NCBI GenBank assembly: GCA_018053845.1
Contig: JAGPKU010000010.1
Span: 1 to 51,297 of the forward strand
DNA from: Syntrophobacterales bacterium
GTDB taxonomy: Bacteria > Desulfobacterota > Syntrophia > Syntrophales > UBA2192
Reading direction: 5' to 3'
DNA: 51,297 bases
Notes under the pieces: generated by a model
What the model saw: the letters and a program-made list of their open reading frames with translations, nothing else
What the model was told of the DNA's origin: nothing
Databases searched by the model: none
Program-made: the position numbers and the translations under genes
In this document: positions 27,139 to 35,403 of the stretch, piece after piece
How positions within the stretch are numbered: position 1 is the first letter of the stretch
How the letters are laid out: each line of letters starts with the position of its first letter

Positions 27139-28545
27139 TTGGAAACGACCGACGTCAAGCAGCTGCTCGAGAAAATCCAGCTCTACGAGGGGGTGCTGAA
27201 CAACCTCCTCAGCGGCGTTCTCATCACCGACCCGGACGGGTACATCATCTTCTTCAGCGAGACCTACGGCAAGTTTCTCGGCATGGACCCGAAGGCCCAG
27301 ATCGGGAAGCACACGACCGATGTCATCGAGAACTCCCGGATGCACATCGTGGCCAAGACGGGAATCCCCGAGATCAACCATCCCCACCAGATCATGGGCC
27401 GCAACCAGATCGTCCAGCGCATCCCGATCTTCATCGACGGCAAGCTCGCCGCCGTCTTCGGCCAGGTCATGTTCGAGGACATCAAGGATGTCCAGATCCT
27501 CGCCGACAAGCTCAACATCCTCGAGTCCAAGGTCCAGCTCTACGAGAAAGAGCTGGAGAACCTGCGGGCCTCGAAGTACAGCTGCCGCAACATCGTGGGG
27601 GTGAGCCCGGTCATCAACGAGCTTCGCAAGCTCGGCCAGCGGGCCGCAAAGGTCAACTCCCCCGTGCTGCTCGTCGGCGAGAGCGGCACGGGCAAGGAGC
27701 TCTTCGCCCACGCCATCCACCGGGCAAGCGACCGCCATCGCCGGCCCTTCATCCGTCTCAACTGCGCCGCCATCCCGAAGGATCTGCTGGAAGCGGAGCT
27801 CTTCGGGTACGAGCCGGGCGCCTTCACGGGGGCCGGAAGCAAGGGCAAGCCGGGCAAGTTCGAGCTGGCCCACCAGGGGACGATCTTTCTCGACGAGGTG
27901 AGCGAGCTGCCCCTGGAGATGCAGCCCAAGCTGCTGCGCGTCGTCGAGGAGAAAGTCGTGGAACGCCTCGGGGCGACAAAGCCCGTGAAGTGCGATTTCC
28001 GCCTCATCGCGGCGACCAACGAAAACCTCGAGGACTGCATCCGGAAGGGCAAGTTCCGCAAGGACCTCTACTACCGCCTCAACGTCATCCCCCTGCACAT
28101 CCCGCCGCTCAGGGAACGCAGGGAGGACATCCCGCTGATCGCCTCCCATCTCATCGGGAACCTCTGCCGGGATTTCGGGCTGCCGCCCAGGGGGATTTCC
28201 CCCGAGGTGATGCGGATCTTCGAGAACCACGACTGGCCGGGAAATGTCCGTGAACTCTCGAACATCCTCGAGAGGACCCTCTCCCTGATGGACGAGCGCG
28301 ATGACACGATCCGCGTGGAACACCTCCCTCTGGTCTTCCGGAGCCTCAGCGTCCGAGCGGAGCGTTCGCAGACGAAGATCCTGAAGGATCTCCGGACGAC
28401 CTCCGAACGCGATGCCGTCCTGCACGCCATCCGCATCGCCAACAACAACAAGAACGAGGCCGCCCGCATCCTCGGCATCCACCGCACCGCCCTATACAAG
28501 AAAATGAAGAGACTGAACCTGCCCCTCGACCATTCGCCATCATGA
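27139..28545 (+). CDS. PAS-domain sigma-54-dependent transcriptional activator
   Basis: The 468-residue protein has a PAS sensor (about residues 15-110, with LSGVLITDPDGYIIFFSE), a coiled linker, an AAA+ domain and a C-terminal Fis-type helix-turn-helix. Seen are the Walker A loop GESGTGKE (about 180), the sigma-54-contacting GAFTGA (about 227), Walker B IFLDEVSE, RKDLYYRLNVIPLHIPPLR, and ARILGIHRTALYKKMKRL at 445-463. The start is judged to be TTG at 27139 behind a GGGGGG tract; no in-frame ATG downstream of the proposed promoter fits. There is no receiver domain, so the PAS domain probably senses a small ligand. The symporter operon behind it has a -24/-12 promoter and three candidate binding sites, making it the likely target. 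Confidence 0.9.
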   Translation: METTDVKQLLEKIQLYEGVLNNLLSGVLITDPDGYIIFFSETYGKFLGMDPKAQIGKHTTDVIENSRMHIVAKTGIPEINHPHQIMGRNQIVQRIPIFIDGKLAAVFGQVMFEDIKDVQILADKLNILESKVQLYEKELENLRASKYSCRNIVGVSPVINELRKLGQRAAKVNSPVLLVGESGTGKELFAHAIHRASDRHRRPFIRLNCAAIPKDLLEAELFGYEPGAFTGAGSKGKPGKFELAHQGTIFLDEVSELPLEMQPKLLRVVEEKVVERLGATKPVKCDFRLIAATNENLEDCIRKGKFRKDLYYRLNVIPLHIPPLRERREDIPLIASHLIGNLCRDFGLPPRGISPEVMRIFENHDWPGNVRELSNILERTLSLMDERDDTIRVEHLPLVFRSLSVRAERSQTKILKDLRTTSERDAVLHAIRIANNNKNEAARILGIHRTALYKKMKRLNLPLDHSPS

Positions 28546-28563
28546 TGTAGAAGAACGTCTATA
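28546..28563. promoter_or_regulatory. Candidate activator site 0 (degenerate)
   Basis: TGTAGAAGAACGTCTATA is a 7-4-7 imperfect palindrome that starts on the base after the activator's stop codon and directly abuts site 1. It shares the TGTAGA arm with the other two sites but is poorer in the second arm. Confidence 0.4.
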
Positions 28564-28581
28564 TGTAGACTTTCGGATACA
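28564..28581. promoter_or_regulatory. Candidate activator site 1
   Basis: TGTAGACTTTCGGATACA. Its reverse complement matches site 2 at 16 of 18 bases. The arms TGTAGAC and GGATACA make an imperfect 7-4-7 palindrome of the size expected for a Fis-type helix-turn-helix dimer. Confidence 0.65.
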
Positions 28582-28632
28582 TGCCTCGGAACACCCCGTA
28601 ATCAATGGGCTAATTTCGTTTGCAGTTCAATG

Positions 28633-28650
28633 TGTATCCAATAGTCTACA
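28633..28650. promoter_or_regulatory. Candidate activator site 2
   Basis: TGTATCCAATAGTCTACA, 69 bases centre to centre from site 1 and about 104 bases upstream of the -12 element. This is the usual range for sigma-54 enhancer sites. Confidence 0.65.
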
Positions 28651-28732
28651 AAACTTCTCTCTGGCTCGATCGTGTAATTTAAAATAATCAATAAATACAA
28701 GTGTTTATTGGTTTCCCGGCGGTGTTCGTTTC

Positions 28733-28748
28733 TGGCACGCGAGTTGCC
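28733..28748 (+). promoter_or_regulatory. Sigma-54 (-24/-12) promoter of the symporter operon
   Basis: TGGCACGCGAGTTGCC matches the consensus TGGCAC-N5-TTGC exactly. It lies 126 bases before the first ATG of the operon and just downstream of a gene for a sigma-54 activator. Confidence 0.88.
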
Positions 28749-28873
28749 TTAGAATAATAGTCGAACTGTGTTCAAAACCATGAGAAAGGAGGTGGAAGGA
28801 GAGGTCCGATCGATTGGGTTTCATTTGCGTTCTTATTTTTCTTCAAGAATAAGGAAGGAGGGAGGATTGACAA

Positions 28874-29332
28874 ATGATTACCATCAGTGACAAAGCGAGG
28901 GATGTCCTCATGGTCGTCGCTGCCCTCTGCTGGGCTTTCGTCATCTACGCCAGCTGGGTCGGCGGTCCTGCCAAGGATTTCCAGCTCATCTACTTCGGCA
29001 TGCTCGCGACATGCGTGCTGACCGTCGTCTACTACCTGATGGGCGCCGTCGTCAACCAGAAGATGACGACGACCGTGCTCATCTGGCCCGTCCTCCTCAA
29101 CGGCATCCTGCAGGCCATCGCCTTCACCCTCGTCTACACGACCAAGGGCGTCAAGGCCGATTTCATTCTGGGGATGCACCCCGGCTTCATCGGGGCCATG
29201 ATCTTTTTCTGGGGCGGCAACTTCATCTGCTCGACCCTGTCGTTCTGGGTGCTCTTCGAAAAATACGTGGCGCCCGATGACGAGTGGGAAAGCTTCTTGA
29301 AGGACGTAGCCAAACTGGAAAAACTTCACTGA
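28874..29332 (+). CDS. Small four-helix membrane protein, presumed symporter partner
   Basis: The 152-residue product has four hydrophobic segments (about residues 10-30, 37-57, 67-89 and 103-127) and a short charged C-terminal tail. I do not recognise it as DUF485 or DUF4212, the small proteins that accompany other sodium:solute symporters, although size and place are alike. A strong AAGGAGGGAGGA tract precedes the ATG. The symporter gene follows after 18 bases, and both lie behind the sigma-54 promoter. A role as accessory subunit of the transporter is inferred from the pairing alone. Confidence 0.8.
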   Translation: MITISDKARDVLMVVAALCWAFVIYASWVGGPAKDFQLIYFGMLATCVLTVVYYLMGAVVNQKMTTTVLIWPVLLNGILQAIAFTLVYTTKGVKADFILGMHPGFIGAMIFFWGGNFICSTLSFWVLFEKYVAPDDEWESFLKDVAKLEKLH

Positions 29333-29350
29333 GAAAGGAGGGAGGGACCC

Positions 29351-30835
29351 ATGGACGAGCAGTTGATTCAACCTACGCCGTTGATCATCGGCTATACCGT
29401 TGTCTTCATCCTTGTATCCATCGGAATCGGCATCTACGCCAACAAGTACGCCAAGTCCGCCGAGGGCTTCTTCGGCGGCACGAAGGCCTTCGGCGGCATG
29501 GTCATCGGCCTGGCCTCGGCGGCAGCCGTCATGAGCGCCTTCGGGTTCATCGGCGGCCCGGGCCTCGTCTACAAGTTCGGCTTCACCTCCATCTGGATGA
29601 CGATCGCCTGCGGTCCCGGCTTCGCCTACGGCTACTGGGTCATCGGCAAGCGGATGCGGGCCATGGCCGAGGTGACCGACGTGGCGACCCTGCCCGACAT
29701 CGCCCGCGTTCGGTTCCAGAGCCAGGCGGTCCGCGGCATCCTGGCCATCGGGCTGTGCCTGGCGGCCATCGCCTACCTGTCCTCGCAGGTCAAGGGCGGC
29801 GCCAAGCTCATGAATCAGATGCTCGGCGTCTCCGAGGAGATGGGTGTCGTCATCATGTTCGGCACGACGCTCGCGTACATGCTCGTCTCCGGCATGTCCG
29901 GCTCGATCCTGACGGATGCCTTCCAGGGCCTGGTCATGCTGATCGGCGTGGCGGGCGTCATCGTGGCCTTCTTTGTCATGACGGGCGGCGATCTCATGGT
30001 CATCCAGAACTCGCCGCAGTTCGGCCCCACCTTCGTCGACGGCGCGGGGGCCATGCCCTTCCAACTCATCATCACCTTCGCCATGGTCTTCTTCATCGGC
30101 ACCATGGGCCAGCCCACGATGCTTTCCAAGATGTACGCCGTCAAGACGCACAAGGACCTCAAGGTTGCCGGCATCATGGGAGGCGTGACCTACGGCCTCA
30201 CCTCGCTCGTCTGGATCCTCGTGGGCTACGGGGCCATCTGGCTCGTCGCCACGGGCGCCGCGCCCCCCATCAAGGACCTCGACAAGGCGGCTTTCCTTTT
30301 CCTCTCCAAGACGGGCGGCATCCTGCAGGCCCTCGTCATGGCGGCGCTTCTGGCGGCCATCATGTCCACGGCGAGCTTCTTCATCTCCCTGGCCGCCGGC
30401 AACATCACCCGCGACCTCTTCGGCGCCTTCGGCCACGAGATGCCCCTGGACAAGCAGGTGATCTACGGACGCTGGATCCAGGTCGTCGTAAGCCTCTTCG
30501 CCATCGGGTTCGGCTACTGGGGCGGCCGCGCCGTGGCCATCCTGGGGACCCTGGGGTGGGGCTTCTTCGCGTCGGTGACCATCCCCACCTTTGTTATGGG
30601 GCTTCTGTGGAGACGATGCTCGAGAGAGGGGATCCTTGTGGGGCTCTTCTTCGCGGTCATCGCGAACATTACGCTTCCGATTCTCGAAAACTTCAACATC
30701 TACCGGTTGCCTTACCCCTATTATCTCTTCACGCTCGGGGGGGCGATCATCCTGACCACGGTGGTTTCCTTCTTCACGAAGAGCTGCGCCGGCGATAACC
30801 TGCCCGAGCAGCTCAAGCCGGTCTTCAAATTGTGA
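29351..30835 (+). CDS. Sodium:solute symporter family transporter
   Basis: The 494-residue protein has about thirteen membrane helices and the SSF pattern: KYAKSAEGFFGGTKAFGG near residue 31, the TM2-3 stretch LASAAAVMSAFGFIGGPGLVY, VTDVATLPDIARVRF, and the GYGAIW and AAIMSTASFFISLAAGNITRDLF segments further on. It should bring an organic acid or amino acid into the cell with Na+. AAAGGAGGGAGGG lies before the ATG. The substrate is unknown; a CoA-transferase and acyl-CoA genes nearby would suit a carboxylic acid. It is the last gene of a two-gene operon that ends at the hairpin at 30847. Confidence 0.9.
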   Translation: MDEQLIQPTPLIIGYTVVFILVSIGIGIYANKYAKSAEGFFGGTKAFGGMVIGLASAAAVMSAFGFIGGPGLVYKFGFTSIWMTIACGPGFAYGYWVIGKRMRAMAEVTDVATLPDIARVRFQSQAVRGILAIGLCLAAIAYLSSQVKGGAKLMNQMLGVSEEMGVVIMFGTTLAYMLVSGMSGSILTDAFQGLVMLIGVAGVIVAFFVMTGGDLMVIQNSPQFGPTFVDGAGAMPFQLIITFAMVFFIGTMGQPTMLSKMYAVKTHKDLKVAGIMGGVTYGLTSLVWILVGYGAIWLVATGAAPPIKDLDKAAFLFLSKTGGILQALVMAALLAAIMSTASFFISLAAGNITRDLFGAFGHEMPLDKQVIYGRWIQVVVSLFAIGFGYWGGRAVAILGTLGWGFFASVTIPTFVMGLLWRRCSREGILVGLFFAVIANITLPILENFNIYRLPYPYYLFTLGGAIILTTVVSFFTKSCAGDNLPEQLKPVFKL

Positions 30836-30846
30836 CCCTCTCTCCC

Positions 30847-30880
30847 GTTCCAGGAGGGGCCTTGCCCCTCCTGGAACCTC
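30847..30880 (+). terminator. Terminator of the symporter operon
   Basis: A perfect 14-bp stem (GTTCCAGGAGGGGC/GCCCCTCCTGGAAC) with a CTT loop, 11 bases after the stop. The following CTCTCTGTTTTG is a mixed U-tract. Confidence 0.75.
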
Positions 30881-30977
30881 TCTGTTTTGTGCAGAGAGAC
30901 GGTCCCAGGGGTCATATCCCCCGGGTCCAATCGTAAATATATGACATCATTGGATACATAAAAAAGGAGGTGCGATC

Positions 30978-31889
30978 ATGGCACAAAGACCGTTGGATCG
31001 TGTCGCCGTCATAGGCGCCGGTGTGCTGGGGGCGCAGATCGCCATGCTGGCGGCCCACGCGGGCTACACCACGAAGATTTACGACCCCGTGGCGGGGGCC
31101 TTCGAGAACACCTATAGCAAGATCTGGAACGACCTGAAGGCCAAGGGGGTCACCCCGCTCATCCCCTGGGAGAAGTGGGAAGCCGCCAAGAAGGCTGTCA
31201 AGCAGGTGGGGTCGATCGACGAGGCCGTGAAGGACGCCCAGCTCATCATCGAGGCGGTCTTCGAGAACATCGAACTGAAGAACAAGGTTTTCAAGGAACT
31301 GGGCGAAAAGTCCCCCAAGGACTGCATCATCGCCACCAACAGCTCCTCCATCCCCGTCTCGAAGATGGAGGCCTCGAGCGGCCGCCCCGAGCGCTGCCTG
31401 AACATCCACTTCTATTTCCCCCTGCAGGGCGTGAACATGGTGGACATCATGGGCGGCACGAAGACCCTGCCCGAGGTCTTCAAGACGGGCGTCCAGTGGA
31501 TCATCTCCGTAAACTGCATCCCGCTGAAGGTCAAGAAGGAGATCCTCGGCTTCTGCTTCAACCGCGTCTGGCGAGCCATCAAACGCGAGGTGCTCTACAT
31601 GTGGGGCAACGGCTTTGTCGACTTCCGCGACAGCGACCGGGCGTGGCGCGTCTTCACGGGCATGAAGGAAGGCCCCTTCGCGCTCATGGACAAGGTAGGC
31701 CTCGACACGATCTACGACATCGAGATGGTCTACTACAACGAGTCCAAGCTGCCCCATGACAAGCCGCCCGATGCGCTCCTGGAGATGGTCAAGCGCGGCG
31801 AGCTGGGCGTCAAGAGCGGCAAGGGCTTCTACACCTACCCCGACCCCGAGTTCCTGCGGCCCGACTTCATGACGCCGAAAGAAGACTGA
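30978..31889 (+). CDS. 3-hydroxyacyl-CoA dehydrogenase family protein, divergent active site
   Basis: The 303-residue protein has a Rossmann loop (Gly13-x-Gly15-x2-Gly18) for NAD and the family's NSSSIP, GFCFNR (Asn195) and GVKSGKGFYTYP motifs. The family oxidises (S)-3-hydroxyacyl-CoA. Two places differ from the usual site. After His144 the common HFFNP reads HFYFP, and twelve residues on, the glutamate that normally pairs with the histidine is Asp156 (MVDIM in place of LVEII). So the substrate may be unusual. AAAAGGAGG precedes the ATG, and a terminator follows at 31911. The gene stands alone between two terminators. Confidence 0.88.
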   Translation: MAQRPLDRVAVIGAGVLGAQIAMLAAHAGYTTKIYDPVAGAFENTYSKIWNDLKAKGVTPLIPWEKWEAAKKAVKQVGSIDEAVKDAQLIIEAVFENIELKNKVFKELGEKSPKDCIIATNSSSIPVSKMEASSGRPERCLNIHFYFPLQGVNMVDIMGGTKTLPEVFKTGVQWIISVNCIPLKVKKEILGFCFNRVWRAIKREVLYMWGNGFVDFRDSDRAWRVFTGMKEGPFALMDKVGLDTIYDIEMVYYNESKLPHDKPPDALLEMVKRGELGVKSGKGFYTYPDPEFLRPDFMTPKED

Positions 31890-31910
31890 CGGCTGGATTC
31901 GACCCGGCCA

Positions 31911-31950
31911 GGGGTCTGCCCCGCCCGCATGGGGGGCGGGCCCCTTTTTT
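31911..31950 (+). terminator. Terminator of the 3-hydroxyacyl-CoA dehydrogenase gene
   Basis: A 12-bp stem starting with GGGGTCTGCCCC and pairing with GGGGCGGGCCCC (two G-U pairs), followed by TTTTTT. Confidence 0.82.
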
Positions 31951-32003
31951 CTTCGCACAGCGTCCGTTTGTCCTTCACCCATGCCGCTGTTACATTGATC
32001 ACA

Positions 32004-32957
32004 ATGGGCACCGCCTCTTCTGCCGAAGCCGTCCGCTCCTTCGATCTGGCCGAGTATACGGGACCCGTGCGTGTCGAGATCGGGGGCGGCGCGATCCGCA
32101 TCGTCCGGGGGAAGAAGAAAGTCTTGATCCCCGGGGACGCCCTGCTCGGCATCCATCATCTCCCCTGCTCTTGGCGCGCCGGACGCTCCGGGCCGAGCCT
32201 TCGAATCCGGTTTGATTACGGACGCCCCGAACACCCCCAGAAAACGCAAATCGCGCTTGCCGCCGATGACCCGGTGCTTCCCGTTTTCCTCGAAGCCCTC
32301 GCGGAGCGTTTCCCGGCCCAGCTCCGCCTCGGTACCGACGAGAGCGAAAAAACGCGGATCCTGTCCGCGGGGCACCGGGGCCGCTACGGCCTGCACGCCC
32401 TGCACATCCTGACGCCGTCCGGGATCGTCACGGCGATGCTTATCGTCTTCGCCCTCATCCTCTCCCTCATCCTGGCCGAGTCGATGCCGGCCTCCTCCGT
32501 GGGCGACGAGACGCTGAGGGCCATACGGCGCGTGCTCCTCGGGATGGCGCTGATCCCGGCAGCCGGCATGGCGCTTGTGCTGGCGAAGCGGCTGATGGTG
32601 CTCCAAACCGACGAGCGGGGATTGACCGTGCGCCGGCTCTTCGGCCGTCTCCGGGTGCCCTGGCGGGAGGTCGAGGTCGCCGAGCCCCGCTCCGACGCCT
32701 TCAAGGTCTACAGGGGGCTGTTTTGCTGCGACTCGGACCGCGTGGAGGTGGTCGCCTCCCGGAGCCTTGCGGAAATCCCCCTGCTGCGGGCCGGCAGGAG
32801 GGTCACGACGGTGCGCATGCCTCTCGAGGAAGCGGGGCCTTTCTTCCGCGAGCTGTATTACCGGGGCAAGGTGACACGGGAGACGGCCGAGGCCTTCGGC
32901 GGCTTCATCCCGCGCCTGCCTGCAGGGTCTTGCCCGAGAACGCCGCAGGCAGGATGA
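32004..32957 (+). CDS. Membrane protein with PH-like C-terminal part, unknown function
   Basis: The 317-residue product has a soluble N-terminal half (about 1-135), two membrane helices (about 143-162 and 174-196) and a C-terminal part that begins LQTDERGLTVRRLFGRLRVPW, a beta pattern typical of bacterial PH-like domains behind a helix pair. The N-terminal half also contains a PH-like stretch (VRVEIGGGAIRIVRGKKKV). No named family. The ATG at 32004 has no clear ribosome site; the upstream ATG at 31929 lies in the terminator stem and was rejected. Its last 53 bases overlap tail-to-tail with the gene on the other strand. Confidence 0.65.
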   Translation: MGTASSAEAVRSFDLAEYTGPVRVEIGGGAIRIVRGKKKVLIPGDALLGIHHLPCSWRAGRSGPSLRIRFDYGRPEHPQKTQIALAADDPVLPVFLEALAERFPAQLRLGTDESEKTRILSAGHRGRYGLHALHILTPSGIVTAMLIVFALILSLILAESMPASSVGDETLRAIRRVLLGMALIPAAGMALVLAKRLMVLQTDERGLTVRRLFGRLRVPWREVEVAEPRSDAFKVYRGLFCCDSDRVEVVASRSLAEIPLLRAGRRVTTVRMPLEEAGPFFRELYYRGKVTRETAEAFGGFIPRLPAGSCPRTPQAG

Positions 32958-35265
32958 AGCGCTCTTTGCGGCCCGGGACCCGGAGCAGGATCTCCCTGCC
33001 GAGGGAGGCGCCCTTGAGAAGCGGGATCTTCTTTCGCTCGGAGAAATCAAGCGGCAGATAGGCCGAGGCCGGGGGCGCCGGCGGCAGCAGCCCCATCCGC
33101 ATGTAGGTCTCCGCGATCAGCTCGGTGCAGAAGATGCTTCGATAGAGGGGCTTGCGGGGCCACCAGCGCAGGAAGAACCGCATCTGGATCACCCGCCGGA
33201 TCACCTCGATCTGGGGAGGGAAGGGCAGACGGTGCACCTTGTAGATGTAGTCGAACAGTGCGCGGATCATCTCGGGGCTCCGGGCAACCCGGAGCTGCCG
33301 CCAGGCGTAGACGTCGGTCTCGTAGGTCAGGAGCCGCTCCCGGAGGGAGACGAGCTGGGGGCCCCCCTTGCGGAACCCCAGGATCCGGTCCGTGATGGAC
33401 TCGAGAGGGGTCGATTCCCAAAGCAGGGCATCCTCGTGGTCGGGCATCTTTACGACGAGCCCGGCATGGGTCCAGTTCTCCGAGGGGTGGGGTTGCTGGT
33501 CCCGGTCGAGGTATAGGCCCTTGAAGAGCACGATGTCCCCCGTCTGGAAGCGCAGGGCCACATCGTCGTAAAGCACGGTTGTCTCCTCGCGTACGGGCAG
33601 CTCGACGGTGAACGTCGATCCTTGCCCCTCTTGCGAGTCGACGCGGATCCTGCCGCCGTGCAGCTCAAGGAGCCGTCGCACCACGGACAGGCCGATGCCG
33701 AGGGACGGCTCGCCCAGCGTCCCTTCCCGGGCGACTCCGCTTGCCCGATCGAAGATGCGGGGAAGGATCTCGGGCGGGATCCCGATCCCGCGGTCCTGAA
33801 ACGAGACGAGGGCCCACGAACCTTCTTCCCTTTCCACGGGCCGAAGCTCGATGCGGACATCGCTTCCGGGCCGGGAGAACTTCACGGCGTTGAGAAAGAG
33901 CTGTCTGCAGATCTCCGCGAAATGAACCGGGTGGGCGAGCACCGGCACGGGCCGGTTCGGAAGCGACATCTCGACGGAGATGCTCTTCATCGCCGCCATC
34001 TCCTTGAATTCCCCGCGGCTGCGCTCAAGGAAGTCGGCCAGGTTCACCGGCTCCATGTCCTGGCGATAGGTCTCCGCCTCCAGCCGGGTCGCTTCCTGGA
34101 GGCGGTCGATGAGCGCCAGGAGACGTGACGTCCTGGCGTGGATTTCGGCGTTTGGCCCTTCCTCTTGGAACGCCGTCAGCCGGTGGATCGCCTGGATCGG
34201 CCCCCTGAGATCCTCCGTGACGATCCGCATCAGATCGTCCTTTTCGCGGCCGAGCTTCTCCATCGTCTCCATCTGGCTCTGGACCGTTTGGGTCGCCTCG
34301 AGGATGTCGCGGTTGATGAGGTTGAGGATCCGGTTCTTCTCGTTGAGTTCGCGCGTCTGCCTCCGCACTTCCCGCCTCAGCAGGTACCAGTTCGCCAACA
34401 GGGCAAGGAACAGCAGCCCCGCGCCGCCGCCGACGAGTGCCTTGAGCAGCCAGGGCGGCAGCAGTCTTTTCTCCCGCAGCCCCCACTTGTCGGAGAGCGC
34501 GGCGATGTCTTCCTTCCGGATTTTCGCCAGCCCCGCCTCGACGAGATCGAGGGTCTCGCGGTTTCCCTTGCGGAAGGCCGCCCGCAGGGGATGGGTGGCG
34601 AGGTCGGTGATCACGCGGAACTGCCCCCGCGCATCGTGCTTCGAGAGGAAGTAAAAGGCGACGGGGTAGTCGACGGCGAAGGCGACGATCTCGCTTCGCA
34701 GGGCGCTCATGACCACCTCTTCGCTGTTGGGGTAGAGCTTCAGCCGCAGATGGGGAAGGTTGTACTGCATGTACTCGGCGGCGTAGTGATCGCGGCTCAC
34801 GCCGACGATGACGGGCGTGGATGCGAGATCCGATACGGACTGGACGTCGAGTTTGTCCAGGACAAAAAGAGACAGGGTGTCGTCGAGAAAACCGGGAGAG
34901 AAGTCGAGATAGGCGCTACGGGGGTCCGAATAGAAAAGACCGGCGTGGAAATCGGCCCTTCCGTCGCGGACCCTCTCGATTGTCTCGTCGAGATCGCCAA
35001 GGTAGAAGCGGATGGCATGACCGTTCCGGGCCGCCCAGAGGTGCCAGAACTCAACGAGGATCCCCTGCGGCGCTCCGTCGCGATCCGCAAAGGAGAAGGG
35101 CGGAGCGTTTCGCTGGGAGGCGACGACAAATGTTCTCCCGCCTTGCGCCTCGGTGGATCGAGGATTCCCGTCCGCGGCGTGAGGGGACGTCAAGACCAGC
35201 GCGGCCGCCGCAAGGGTGAGCGACAGAAACCACCGGGATCTTGCCTTTGCGTGCCTATCCGTCAT
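32905..35265 (-). CDS. Fusion of solute-binding domain, degenerate histidine kinase and permuted papain-like domain
   Basis: The 786-residue product has a signal peptide, a periplasmic solute-binding domain of family 3 (about 41-265: FVVASQRNAPPFSFADRDG, then repeats of the lobe motif), one membrane helix (about 270-297) and a coiled coil. The next part resembles a HisKA domain, but the H-box reads VTEDLRGPIQAI and the phosphate-accepting histidine is Glu351. A HATPase_c domain follows with DRGIGIPP and GIGLSVVRRLLELHGG. The C-terminal 230 residues look like a YiiX/DUF830 permuted papain fold: GDIVLFKG, His600 in THAGLVV and Cys713 in FCTELIAE. GGAGGG lies eight bases before the ATG at 35265. 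No response regulator gene is near. Autophosphorylation on the usual residue is not possible, so the signal output may be the papain-like domain. Confidence 0.85.
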   Translation of the reverse strand: MTDRHAKARSRWFLSLTLAAAALVLTSPHAADGNPRSTEAQGGRTFVVASQRNAPPFSFADRDGAPQGILVEFWHLWAARNGHAIRFYLGDLDETIERVRDGRADFHAGLFYSDPRSAYLDFSPGFLDDTLSLFVLDKLDVQSVSDLASTPVIVGVSRDHYAAEYMQYNLPHLRLKLYPNSEEVVMSALRSEIVAFAVDYPVAFYFLSKHDARGQFRVITDLATHPLRAAFRKGNRETLDLVEAGLAKIRKEDIAALSDKWGLREKRLLPPWLLKALVGGGAGLLFLALLANWYLLRREVRRQTRELNEKNRILNLINRDILEATQTVQSQMETMEKLGREKDDLMRIVTEDLRGPIQAIHRLTAFQEEGPNAEIHARTSRLLALIDRLQEATRLEAETYRQDMEPVNLADFLERSRGEFKEMAAMKSISVEMSLPNRPVPVLAHPVHFAEICRQLFLNAVKFSRPGSDVRIELRPVEREEGSWALVSFQDRGIGIPPEILPRIFDRASGVAREGTLGEPSLGIGLSVVRRLLELHGGRIRVDSQEGQGSTFTVELPVREETTVLYDDVALRFQTGDIVLFKGLYLDRDQQPHPSENWTHAGLVVKMPDHEDALLWESTPLESITDRILGFRKGGPQLVSLRERLLTYETDVYAWRQLRVARSPEMIRALFDYIYKVHRLPFPPQIEVIRRVIQMRFFLRWWPRKPLYRSIFCTELIAETYMRMGLLPPAPPASAYLPLDFSERKKIPLLKGASLGREILLRVPGRKERFILPAAFSGKTLQAGAG

Positions 35266-35403
35266 CGGCCGCGCCCTCCGGGTCGTGCGGTCTGATTCTA
35301 ACAGCCCTGCCGATCCGAGGCCAGAGAAAAACTTGGGGACTTGCTCCTTTTCGTGTCTGTGACTGTGCTGACTGCGTATCAACGGTTCAGCGGAAGAGGC
35401 TTC

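Larger units (their letters stand above)
28546..28873. other. Control region between activator gene and symporter operon
   Basis: These 328 AT-rich bases hold three 18-bp candidate activator sites (28546-28563, 28564-28581, 28633-28650), a sigma-54 promoter (28733-28748) and a leader of about 115 bases with two Shine-Dalgarno-like tracts (28786-28794 and 28855-28867). No protein gene is supported. Confidence 0.7.

Noticed and set aside
30938-30962. ATTGGATACA upstream of the 3-hydroxyacyl-CoA dehydrogenase as a fourth activator site
   Set aside because: Ten bases match one arm of the sites at 28564 and 28633, but the other arm is missing and no -24/-12 promoter follows.
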